The notes under the pieces are model-generated. The model did not search any database. It had not been told where the DNA came from and worked only from the letters and a program-made list of their open reading frames with translations. 37,236 nucleotides of DNA from a virus: the IMG/VR virus record IMGVR_UViG_3300024243_000051, positions 1-37,236 of that record, one strand, 5' to 3'. Shown here one piece after another: positions 15,961 to 23,048 of this stretch (position 1 is the first letter of the stretch; each line of letters opens with the position of its first letter). A program made the translations under genes and the position numbers.

Positions 15961-16209
15961 ATGCGAGGGATATTGCCTGAAGCTGAAGCTAGAGATATAT
16001 TCAAGAATAACTATATCACTGGCGATACAGAAATACAAATTGAATTAGACATCTTTCATGGTGGCATGCAGTGGTATCTTATCACTGGTAATGTGTGGCT
16101 TGCGGAAGATAAAAAGAATCCTCAACGGGGGTTCTTTAGCTTTGCATCTGAGTTGATCAATGAAATAGATGTAGCTAAACTTGACATATTGGAGAAAGCC
16201 AATGCTTAG
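15961..16209 (+). CDS. Hypothetical protein
   Basis: An 82-residue mixed alpha/beta protein (MRGILPEAEARDIFKNNYIT and on). The ATG at 15961 is chosen because AGGAGA lies 5 bases upstream; the reading frame is open further back but overlaps the preceding gene. Unknown function. Confidence 0.6.
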   Translation: MRGILPEAEARDIFKNNYITGDTEIQIELDIFHGGMQWYLITGNVWLAEDKKNPQRGFFSFASELINEIDVAKLDILEKANA

Positions 16210-16279
16210 TATTGCAATACTGATAGTAATCATTACAATTCTCTTTTACCTTATAACAAAGGATAAATTCGGATGGTAG
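16202..16279 (+). CDS. 25-residue transmembrane peptide
   Basis: Sequence is almost entirely one hydrophobic helix followed by KDKFGW. GGAG lies 8 bases before the ATG, and it overlaps both neighbours by 7-8 bases. Overlap coupling and the clear helix support it; its size keeps confidence moderate. Confidence 0.45.
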   Translation: MLSIAILIVIITILFYLITKDKFGW

Positions 16280-16488
16280 ACAAAGACGAGCAGTTGAAAA
16301 TGACATCAGCAGAGATAGACGCTGTATTGGATGAATGCATTAAAAAGCTCAAAATGATTAAATGCGAGCTTAATAGCATAGCTGACTATCTCGAAGCTAT
16401 CAATACCAGTGCGTTTATCGTATGGCCTGTTGGCAGAATGATCAAGTTAGCTGTTGTAAGAATAAGGCGGGAAGCTGACAGGTTATAA
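16273..16488 (+). CDS. Hypothetical helical protein
   Basis: A 71-residue protein of two or three helices (SAEIDAVLDECIKKLKMIKC) and a basic C-terminus (VVRIRREADRL). AAGGAT lies 8 bases before the ATG. It is the last gene before the terminator at 16495. Confidence 0.6.
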   Translation: MVDKDEQLKMTSAEIDAVLDECIKKLKMIKCELNSIADYLEAINTSAFIVWPVGRMIKLAVVRIRREADRL

Positions 16489-16494
16489 TCTATT

Positions 16495-16535
16495 CCCCTC
16501 TCACTCTAGAATAATAGAGTGAGAGGGGTTTTCTT
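16495..16535 (+). terminator. Intrinsic terminator
   Basis: A perfect 14-bp stem (16495-16508 with 16515-16528) with loop GAATAA, followed by TTTTCTT. It is a textbook terminator and ends the first tiny-gene block. Confidence 0.9.
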
Positions 16536-16573
16536 GTATCTTGATTAGAAAAGGATAGAAAACGAGGGCTATA

Positions 16574-16708
16574 ATGGTAAACGGACACAACTATCCTTAT
16601 GGACTTAAATGCGCTAAATGTGAAAAAGAATATACAAGTTACAATGATTGTGAATCTATCCTAAGAAAAGATAAATGTTGCAAATGTTCTAAAGGGGATA
16701 ATGAATGA
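16574..16708 (+). CDS. 44-residue zinc-ribbon protein
   Basis: C13xxC16 and C35xxC38 (with C36) form one zinc ribbon. GAGGGCT lies upstream of the ATG, and the stop overlaps the next start (ATGA). Function unknown. Confidence 0.55.
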   Translation: MVNGHNYPYGLKCAKCEKEYTSYNDCESILRKDKCCKCSKGDNE

Positions 16709-16896
16709 AAGCTATAAAAAGAAAACTATCAGATTTTATATGGAGCCGTGAGTGGATAACAGTAATTTCTGGAATCTGCATGATGTTATTTTTTATTGCA
16801 GCTTTTATAGTTATGACGTATCTCATCCTTGGCACAATTACTTTAGTCTTTGTTATTTTAGGATTATATCCTGAATCTATGCTCAACATGTTTTAA
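16705..16896 (+). CDS. Two-pass membrane protein
   Basis: A 63-residue protein: basic N-terminus (MKAIKRKLSDFIWSR), then two hydrophobic helices (about 18-38 and 40-55). Start coupled to the upstream gene. Possibly a membrane effector or holin-like protein. Confidence 0.6.
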   Translation: MKAIKRKLSDFIWSREWITVISGICMMLFFIAAFIVMTYLILGTITLVFVILGLYPESMLNMF

Positions 16897-16902
16897 GGAG
16901 AA

Positions 16903-17190
16903 ATGATGCCGCCATCTGAACCAATAGTATCTGTCATGCAGTTGGGACAGAAGAAAGCAGAATATGAGCTAGACCCTAGCAAGGTCTTATTCACATATAT
17001 CTATGAGTATTGTATGATGGAGATGCGTTCTCCTGAATTGCTTATGGATATAGTAGAAGGAAGGAAGTTTATTATCTATAATGACAAGCAGATATCTTTG
17101 CTTCAATCTATGGGCAAGATGGCGTACATCTTTGATACAATTCTTATTACTCATACCCTATATATAGGGGGAAAGGTATTTAAGAAATGA
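16903..17190 (+). CDS. Hypothetical protein
   Basis: A 95-residue protein of mixed structure with no motif recognised. AAGGAG lies upstream of two adjacent ATGs (16903 and 16906); either could be used. Confidence 0.6.
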   Translation: MMPPSEPIVSVMQLGQKKAEYELDPSKVLFTYIYEYCMMEMRSPELLMDIVEGRKFIIYNDKQISLLQSMGKMAYIFDTILITHTLYIGGKVFKK

Positions 17191-17249
17191 GCTTCACTAC
17201 ATAGTAATAGCAATAACTTTACTCTAACCATTAGATAAGGGAGAAAGCA

Positions 17250-17492
17250 ATGAAAAAGTTTAATTCGTTTGCAGCACTCCAAGCTTCTATTGACCCTGCT
17301 GCTGCAAAGAAAAATGTACGAGCAAAAGAAAAGAAACAAGAATTTTCCAAAGCTGCAATGCTGAAGAAGGTGCAGGAAGATGATTGTTGGGAACGATTTA
17401 CTGCCGCTAAGAAACGTGGAAAGTATGACTATCTGGATGATGAATTGCTGAGAAGGCCAGAACTCTTTGCTTCTAATGTAACTGAAATATAA
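17250..17492 (+). CDS. Hypothetical charged protein
   Basis: An 80-residue protein rich in Lys, Ala and Glu (DPAAAKKNVRAKEKKQEFSK), predicted helical. GGGAG lies 7 bases before the ATG. It ends 6 bases before the inverted-repeat RNA at 17498. Confidence 0.6.
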   Translation: MKKFNSFAALQASIDPAAAKKNVRAKEKKQEFSKAAMLKKVQEDDCWERFTAAKKRGKYDYLDDELLRRPELFASNVTEI

Positions 17493-17497
17493 AAGCA

Positions 17498-17582
17498 ATA
17501 AACTTGTCCTGCCTGAGTGGGGTAGACGTCAAACCACAATCGAAGACCAGTGAAATTCTGGTGGGGGGCAGGACAAGTTTAT
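17498..17582 (+). ncRNA. Structured RNA element with 16-bp closing stem
   Basis: Perfect 16-bp arms (17498-17513 ATAAACTTGTCCTGCC and 17567-17582) enclose 53 bases. Inside are a GTGG/CCAC helix (17517-17520 with 17534-17537) and an ACCAG/CTGGT hairpin (17546-17550 with 17558-17562), giving a three-way-junction shape. It lies between genes and ends 17 bases before the next start. It is too elaborate for a plain terminator, although TTTATATTTT follows. I do not recognise a known riboswitch or ribozyme class. Confidence 0.6.
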
Positions 17583-17599
17583 ATTTTAGGGAGATCGAT

Positions 17600-17716
17600 A
17601 TGTATGATATGTACACTTTTCTAAAGGTAGGGGAAGTAGCCTACCAAATGCCAGCAATTGTAGTATCCTGTCTTTTTGTCTGTCTTTGTGTGTCTCTTAT
17701 AACAACGAGGCGATAA
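17600..17716 (+). CDS. 38-residue single-pass membrane peptide
   Basis: One hydrophobic helix (about residues 17-34, AIVVSCLFVCLCVSLI) with a short basic tail. The ATG at 17600 follows GGGAGATCG; an in-frame upstream codon would fall inside the structured RNA. The stop overlaps the next start (TAATG). Confidence 0.5.
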   Translation: MYDMYTFLKVGEVAYQMPAIVVSCLFVCLCVSLITTRR

Positions 17717-17886
17717 TGACAGACCCTCGTCTTGATCATTTTACGTTAATCATTGATGATAAAGCAGTTACGGTGGTAAGAGCAAAGCCAAAGGAAGGAG
17801 CTACTGTTTTCTTGCCCTTGTTAGATAATAACAAGGATACTGAACTGAGGCTGCAATTAATCTGTGACGCAATCAAAGAGGAATAG
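17716..17886 (+). CDS. Hypothetical protein, 56 residues
   Basis: A small mixed alpha/beta protein (MTDPRLDHFTLIIDDKAVTV and on) coupled by TAATG to the upstream peptide, with ACGAGG upstream. No family recognised. Confidence 0.55.
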   Translation: MTDPRLDHFTLIIDDKAVTVVRAKPKEGATVFLPLLDNNKDTELRLQLICDAIKEE

Positions 17887-17887
17887 G

Positions 17888-18172
17888 ATGAAAAAGCTTA
17901 TTGTAGTTTGCCTACTGATATGGGTTCCTTTGTGGTGTATTCCTCCAAAGAGAACTATAATCTTTAAGCCAATAAAAAAGGAGAGGTTGATTGAATCAAT
18001 TTGGCATCATATCGTAGAAACTAAACAAGATTCCTGCGTAGAAGTGATGAGAGAAATTATTAGTAGCAAAGGCATAGTTTATGTCAATGATCTCAAAGCT
18101 TCTATCAGGTTTCTAGTATCTGACTCTGTTATTATTGGTGATTCGATTACTATCATATTGGAGAGCAAATGA
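17888..18172 (+). CDS. Membrane-anchored or secreted small protein
   Basis: A 94-residue protein starting MKKLIVV with a hydrophobic segment (residues 4-19) and WCIPP, either a signal peptide or an N-terminal anchor; the rest is soluble alpha/beta. AGAGGA lies 6-7 bases before the ATG. The stop overlaps the next start (ATGA), which couples it to the ubiquitin-like cassette. Confidence 0.55.
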   Translation: MKKLIVVCLLIWVPLWCIPPKRTIIFKPIKKERLIESIWHHIVETKQDSCVEVMREIISSKGIVYVNDLKASIRFLVSDSVIIGDSITIILESK

Positions 18173-20325
18173 ATAAGGCTACTCTTGTTACTGAAACTCC
18201 TGTTGCTGTAGACCGCAGAAGTACTGCCGATAAAGCACATGCCGCTATAGCGGAGTCGTTGATAAAGCAAAAGGTTTACAAGACTGAACGTATAGATATT
18301 TCCGAAAAGAAATATCCTTCTTTAACTGCTACTGCCAAAATAAAAGAAGGTTTTGAACTTTCTCTTATAAATTCACTTGAGCAGGGATTTAGCCCTGTTC
18401 TCATATGCCCTTCCCCTTCTTTCCCTTTTAAAAATATGAAAATGGGAAGAATTCCTCTCAGAAAATATAGTGATATCTCAACAGAAATGCAAAATAGTTA
18501 TTTCAAAAGATATCCACACTTGAATGGAATAGGTAAAAATGCATTCTTTCTTTTGAGTACAAATGAGTTTATTGCCTTCTTGAATCTGAATGAGGCTTCT
18601 ATGTTCAGACCATTTTCACAGGAAGCCTTTAATTTTGAATACATGACGACAGGAGTAAGGAAGAGAAAGAAGCAAGAGTATTCTTCCTCTCAGTATGAGA
18701 ATAGCTACTTCTACTCTGCTCCTTATTCTTGCCTGTCCACTACTCCAAGAGTAGTATCTGCTTCCTCACATACCTCACATATGATGCATATGAAAAGAGA
18801 AGCACATTGTGAAGCTTTCAGAAAGAAATGGCTTAAAAACCAACATGTAGCTATGCTCTGTGGCATGGATATAATGGATTTACATTCAAATTGCTCTCAT
18901 GGTTATGGAGGATATACCTTTGTAAAAAACAATGAGAGTATATCTATATTTGCCTTTTCTTTTGAAGCTACTTATGGGCATGGCATGTATAGAAATATCG
19001 CTCAATATATAGAAAGAGAGATAGATAGGCCAAGAATAGGAAAAGTAACTGTAAGATCAAAATCAAATCCAGATAAAATTCTCTTGGATTTGGATTTGTC
19101 TAAGCAAGCCGATGTAGAAAAATATGAAACTTTTAAACAATTGACTCATATCGTGCAAAGTCATGCCATACAAGATGGACTTAAACATCATTCTGCAAAG
19201 ATTTCAATCAGGGCAGAAGAGAAAAGCAATACAGACGATGCTGTACCTTTTGTAAAGGAATTTGATTTTGAATTGGGAGGAATTGTTCCCAAAAAAGGAA
19301 TATTTATTAACATAAAAAGAGAGCCATATACTCCAACTAGTAAAAACGCTCTTGCTTTTAAATACTTAGAGTGGGCTTTTGATGAAATCAATTCTATAAT
19401 AGAAGCAGACCCATCGCTTCTGAATGAATTCACTAAAAAGAAGAAAGAAAAACGCCTTACTCCGAAACAAAAGATGGAAATAGCAAAGAAACAGTATGTA
19501 GATAATTGTTTAATCCAATTTCGAACAGAGAAAGATAAGTTAACCAAAACGGAAAAGAGTTTGAGAGAAAGACATGAACATCTTCTAACTCAACTTATGA
19601 AATCGTCTTCAGATATAGAAATAATTCATGACAAACAAGAGCAGATTGAAACTACTTTAGCTATCAAAACCTCCAACACGATAGAAAAACAATGGGAGAA
19701 TCTACTTTCTTTATCAAAAGTAGATCAAGTGATATCTAATGAAAAGACTTCTACTCTGTATATAGGCACAAAGCCTTTATTTTGCAGAGACAGTCGATCA
19801 GGAATATTGCATCTGATAGGTAAAATTCAGATAACACTGCCAATGAATAAGAACATGTCATTCATCAAGTATAAGCCATTGGATGTACTTAATTGTTTAG
19901 GCAGAACTAAGAGAAGGCATATTGCTCCACATGTGCCTATTAGTGGTGGGCCTTGCTATGGTAATGTAGGAGCAGTACTGACTCAGCTTATAGGAGAGAA
20001 TAGATATGCGGAAGCTGTGGGTAGGATTATATCTTACCTACAATCCGCTAATGTCAAAGATACATGGGGTAAAGGTGTCCATAGTTGGCCTTGGATTGAT
20101 GAAAATAATAAAACTTTCATCAAAGGATTTGAAAAAGGAGCTACAGAAGGAGAGTTTGTTAAGTATTTGGCTGATAACAACTTTAATCTCAAGGAGGTTT
20201 TGCAAGGTAACTACTTCTATTATATGAGGCAACTCAGAATCCTTGAACCTAAATACTTGACCAAGTACTCTAAGAAAGTGCTTGGAGAATCAGAAGAAAT
20301 GCTTATGACTCATGTAGGAGCGTAA
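18169..20325 (+). CDS. Large protein with C-terminal E2-like conjugation domain
   Basis: A 718-residue protein. Residues 1-390 form an unrecognised region with clusters of His and Cys near residues 200-270 (HTSHMMHMKREAHC, DLHSNCSHGYGGY). Residues about 420-520 are lysine/glutamate-rich and predicted coiled coil. Residues about 540-700 show an E2-like pattern: beta strands, then RRHIAPHVPISGGPCYGN, where H588 and C596 match the His-Pro-His / Gly-x-x-Cys-x-Gly active-site layout of prokaryotic E2-like families, then helices ending in a WGKGVHSWPW segment. It would accept the activated Ubl on C596. The next genes are JAB, E1 and Ubl, which supports this reading strongly. An adaptor without catalytic activity is the main alternative. 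Confidence 0.6.
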   Translation: MNKATLVTETPVAVDRRSTADKAHAAIAESLIKQKVYKTERIDISEKKYPSLTATAKIKEGFELSLINSLEQGFSPVLICPSPSFPFKNMKMGRIPLRKYSDISTEMQNSYFKRYPHLNGIGKNAFFLLSTNEFIAFLNLNEASMFRPFSQEAFNFEYMTTGVRKRKKQEYSSSQYENSYFYSAPYSCLSTTPRVVSASSHTSHMMHMKREAHCEAFRKKWLKNQHVAMLCGMDIMDLHSNCSHGYGGYTFVKNNESISIFAFSFEATYGHGMYRNIAQYIEREIDRPRIGKVTVRSKSNPDKILLDLDLSKQADVEKYETFKQLTHIVQSHAIQDGLKHHSAKISIRAEEKSNTDDAVPFVKEFDFELGGIVPKKGIFINIKREPYTPTSKNALAFKYLEWAFDEINSIIEADPSLLNEFTKKKKEKRLTPKQKMEIAKKQYVDNCLIQFRTEKDKLTKTEKSLRERHEHLLTQLMKSSSDIEIIHDKQEQIETTLAIKTSNTIEKQWENLLSLSKVDQVISNEKTSTLYIGTKPLFCRDSRSGILHLIGKIQITLPMNKNMSFIKYKPLDVLNCLGRTKRRHIAPHVPISGGPCYGNVGAVLTQLIGENRYAEAVGRIISYLQSANVKDTWGKGVHSWPWIDENNKTFIKGFEKGATEGEFVKYLADNNFNLKEVLQGNYFYYMRQLRILEPKYLTKYSKKVLGESEEMLMTHVGA

Positions 20326-20373
20326 TTCTCTCTTAATAACTGTAGTGCCTATCCTTTTGAAAGGAATTGAAGC

Positions 20374-21255
20374 ATGGTGAGAAAGAAACTAACGAAGAGC
20401 GAAAAAAATGCAAAGAAAGGCAAGAACAAGAAGAAAGAAGCAGAGAATAACTCTGGATATATAGAGACTAAGATCATCTCGGAAGATGGCAAGGAAAAGA
20501 AAATAAGTCTTTATAAGTCTGAAGTCTCAACTGACTTGGCCTTACCGTTCAGGACAGATAAGGGTAAGCCAGAATTCACTGTGAGCTTTAATCCAAAAAT
20601 GATTATATCTCAAGAGGCTTTATCTAAACAACAGACTCTTGTCTCAATTGCAGGGCATGAGATAAGTTGGTTCGGAGCAGTCGAGAAAGTAAAGTCTGAT
20701 GTGTTTCGATTGTACGATATATTTCTACCAGAGCAAAGAGTATCTGGTGGAGAGACTGATGCTTCCGGCAAGGGAATCAATCGCATAGTCACAGACTTAC
20801 TGAAAAATATGACCCCAAAAGCAAATGCTATCAAGATTATAAGGGAATTGCGCTTTTGGGGGCATAGTCATGTAAATATGGGAGTTGAACCCTCTTCGCA
20901 GGATAATGCACAGATGAAGACCTTTGGACAAGGAGGGAAACTTGCTCCTTCTTATATGTTCAGGGGAATATTCAACAAGAATGGTAAAGTTATCATTGAC
21001 ATGTGGCATTATAAAAAGGGAATCATAATTAAGAATCTAAATTGGGTTCCCGAAGCCGTAGTCATGGACAATGACCCATTAATTCAGGAGTATCTGGAAA
21101 AAGTTCAGGTATTCAAAACGCATACAAATTCCTCTGATCGGAGGTCGGTTCGGCTTTCTACAGACACAGGGGTCGGGGCAGCAGACGTCGCATGGTGGGA
21201 AAGCCAGTACGGAACACAAGACCAGTTTGAATTCGGAATCGTTGATCGATCTTGA
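20374..21255 (+). CDS. JAB/JAMM metalloprotease
   Basis: A 293-residue protein. A lysine-rich N-terminus (1-25) precedes the catalytic domain. E96 (AGHEISWFG) is the expected upstream glutamate. H164, H166, S174 and D177 (FWGHSHVNMGVEPSSQD) fit the JAMM zinc motif HxHx7Sx2D exactly. JAMM enzymes remove Ubls from proteins or trim Ubl precursors. The Ubl encoded downstream ends in Gly-Asn-Asn, a plausible substrate for trimming. The C-terminal 60 residues are polar and variable. AAGGAATTGAAGC precedes the ATG. Other JAB proteins act in phage tail assembly, but those carry an NlpC/P60 partner, which is missing here. Confidence 0.85.
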   Translation: MVRKKLTKSEKNAKKGKNKKKEAENNSGYIETKIISEDGKEKKISLYKSEVSTDLALPFRTDKGKPEFTVSFNPKMIISQEALSKQQTLVSIAGHEISWFGAVEKVKSDVFRLYDIFLPEQRVSGGETDASGKGINRIVTDLLKNMTPKANAIKIIRELRFWGHSHVNMGVEPSSQDNAQMKTFGQGGKLAPSYMFRGIFNKNGKVIIDMWHYKKGIIIKNLNWVPEAVVMDNDPLIQEYLEKVQVFKTHTNSSDRRSVRLSTDTGVGAADVAWWESQYGTQDQFEFGIVDRS

Positions 21256-21607
21256 CGAAGCCACAAGGTTTGCAGAAGAAGAGCAGGGAGAATACATAAA
21301 AGATATACTCATGGCGAATCTGCTGAAATATCCAAAAGACCTTTTCGCTATGGGGCTTCCTGCCTTCATTATAGAGAAACATATGACAGAGAGTAAGCAA
21401 GAGATATGTGATATAACTCCTGTCTATAGTAAAGAATCTGCTATATGTTACATGGACTCTCTTCCGTTATACAAATATTTAACCATGTACCTTTGCATTC
21501 CTCCCGATGAGTTTATGAATTACGGCTGTAGTCCTAAGTATTACAGGACAATTCTTGATCAATGGAAGGCCGGGGCGGAATCCTCTGAAGCATCAGTAAC
21601 ATTATAA
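21227..21607 (+). CDS. Unknown cassette protein between JAB and E1
   Basis: A 126-residue acidic, mostly helical protein with three Cys in the middle (EICDITP, AICYMDS, MYLCIPPDE) and one near the end (YGCSPKYY). It has no motif I know. The 5' end overlaps the JAB gene by 29 bases if TTG at 21227 is used; an ATG at 21311 is an alternative, but neither has a strong ribosome binding site. It ends 12 bases before the E1 start. Its position makes it a candidate adaptor, E3-like factor or substrate. Confidence 0.6.
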   Translation: MNSESLIDLDEATRFAEEEQGEYIKDILMANLLKYPKDLFAMGLPAFIIEKHMTESKQEICDITPVYSKESAICYMDSLPLYKYLTMYLCIPPDEFMNYGCSPKYYRTILDQWKAGAESSEASVTL

Positions 21608-21619
21608 GGAGCAATACGT

Positions 21620-22348
21620 TTGGACATAACTAGAAGTAATGATGTCTTTAATCCTACCAAGTTTAAAGACAATGTACATGTAGTAGGCGCAGGAGCTACT
21701 GGTGCGAGGGTAGCAATTAGTCTTATCAAGATGGGACTGCCTCCACAACAGCTTCATGTGTATGATTTTGATAAAGTAGAAAGGCATAATATAGGGAATC
21801 AGCCTTATACCAACAATGATATAGGAGAGTATAAGGTTGACGCTCTGAGTAAAATATGTGCCGATCTGGAACAAAAGAGGATTCACACTTACAACATGAG
21901 AGTGAATTCTGCTGAACACGACCCCAATACTTTTGATGGAGTAGTATTCCTTCTGACTGACTCTTTTGATTCGAGAAGGGATATATTCAGAAACATAATT
22001 CAAGAAGGGTTTGATACCAAGTGGGTAATCGAAACCCGAATGGACGTTCTACATGGGATTGTGTACTCTATTCCCATGACTATACCGAAGATAGTAGAGA
22101 AGTATGATGGAACGTTAGATGTAAAGGATGAGGATGTTCCCGCAAGTCCATGTGGGACTCCACTTTCAATAGGTAGTACAGCAGATATTTTGTCTGGATA
22201 TGCTATCTGGTCATTCATCTATTGTGCTAATTTCTTGTACGGCACTACCAGAAAGGAGATACTGCCTAACGACAAACTGCCTGAAATTAACAAGTTGCAA
22301 TTTTCGCTCCGTCCACATATTATCCTGACCTCAAAATACGGAGCATAA
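21620..22348 (+). CDS. E1/ThiF-like Ubl-activating enzyme
   Basis: A 242-residue adenylating enzyme of the ThiF/MoeB/E1 superfamily. The nucleotide-binding loop is GAGATG (residues 23-28). VYDFDKVERHNIGNQ (47-61) carries D49, D51, N57 and Q61 in place of the canonical DxDxVxxxNxxRQ; the Arg is replaced by Asn60. K72 and the TDSFDSRR segment (113-120) complete the ATP site. C178 (ASPCGTPLS) is the candidate catalytic cysteine, placed as in plasmid PRTRC-type ThiF proteins. It lacks the extra domains of eukaryotic E1. The start is TTG at 21620 with AAGGAG 8 bases upstream. It would adenylate the Ubl C-terminal glycine and form a thioester. Confidence 0.88.
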   Translation: MDITRSNDVFNPTKFKDNVHVVGAGATGARVAISLIKMGLPPQQLHVYDFDKVERHNIGNQPYTNNDIGEYKVDALSKICADLEQKRIHTYNMRVNSAEHDPNTFDGVVFLLTDSFDSRRDIFRNIIQEGFDTKWVIETRMDVLHGIVYSIPMTIPKIVEKYDGTLDVKDEDVPASPCGTPLSIGSTADILSGYAIWSFIYCANFLYGTTRKEILPNDKLPEINKLQFSLRPHIILTSKYGA

Positions 22349-22418
22349 GTCAAGGTCAGATGTATGTACATTGTTGGATTAATGTAGTGCCGAAACATAA
22401 CGAAAGGTTTAAACTATT

Positions 22419-22865
22419 ATGGCAAAGATTACCCTGATCATGGTTCCCGGTGATGTGTTGGACGTTACTGTTGCTGAAGGAGCTTCCGTGGCTGATGTCC
22501 TGAAGAAAGGACAGCTTGAGGTTGACGGTCAGGATGTCCAGCTTAATGGTAACGATACCGATCTGGATGCCCCTGTCGAGGATGGGGATGCTATATCGGT
22601 AGCCGATGATGCCAAGGGCAATGCTGAACAGGTTGCTATCAAGGTATCGAAAGTGCCGGGGGACGGAACCACGGTCATGCTGCCCCTCGCTGGTGTAAAG
22701 GATGGAGCCTTTACAGTGGAGGATGTGGCGAAACTGGCGGAAGTTCGCGCAAAGGACATGGAAGGAATGAATGTCTGCGTGAACAACGAGGATTCCAAAC
22801 TCTCTACCATAATCAAGGCAGGGGATGAAATCCTGTTCGCCTTCAATGCAAAAGGCAATAACTAA
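22419..22865 (+). CDS. Tandem ubiquitin-like (beta-grasp) modifier
   Basis: A 148-residue acidic protein of two ThiS/ubiquitin-like halves. Half 1 (about 1-68) has the pattern of beta strands, VADVLKKGQLEVDGQ, then VEDGDAISVADDAKGN. Half 2 (about 69-148) has VKVPGD-like strands, then IIKAGDEILFAFNAKGNN. The DGDxI / GDEI segments are typical of ThiS/MoaD and prokaryotic Ubls. Both halves end Ala-Lys-Gly-Asn, so G67 and G146 are possible processing sites; removing Asn147-Asn148 would leave a C-terminal glycine for E1. Codon use is more G+C-rich than in neighbours, suggesting high expression or recent gain. AAAGG lies 11 bases before the ATG. Confidence 0.8.
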   Translation: MAKITLIMVPGDVLDVTVAEGASVADVLKKGQLEVDGQDVQLNGNDTDLDAPVEDGDAISVADDAKGNAEQVAIKVSKVPGDGTTVMLPLAGVKDGAFTVEDVAKLAEVRAKDMEGMNVCVNNEDSKLSTIIKAGDEILFAFNAKGNN

Positions 22866-22896
22866 CTAAGAAAGGCACATGCCTATAGCATGAGAT

Positions 22897-23021
22897 AAAA
22901 GGGGAGCGTCCTCTACTTACTAGTAGTTGCTCACTTCTAGCTATATAACTGAACACCCACAAGTTTATGGTTATTCTTGTGTTATTCTTATTTGCACTCA
23001 GTTATTGGACGCTCCCCTTTT
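22897..23021 (+). ncRNA. Structured RNA or complex terminator after the Ubl gene
   Basis: Perfect 15-bp arms (22897-22911 AAAAGGGGAGCGTCC and 23007-23021) enclose 95 bases with further helices: CTACT/AGTAG (22913-22926), ATAACTGA/TCAGTTAT (22945-22952 with 22998-23005) and, inside it, CACAAG/CTTGTG (22958-22981). The 3' arm ends in TTTTT, so it can act as a terminator, but the internal structure suggests a stable small RNA or a regulated leader for the next gene. No known class recognised. Confidence 0.65.
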
Positions 23022-23048
23022 TAAAATATACCAAGCCAAGGACTTCAT

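Noticed and set aside
17498-17582. Hammerhead ribozyme
   Set aside because: CUGAGUG and CGAAG faintly resemble the hammerhead core, but the required CUGANGA, GAAA and UH positions are not met.
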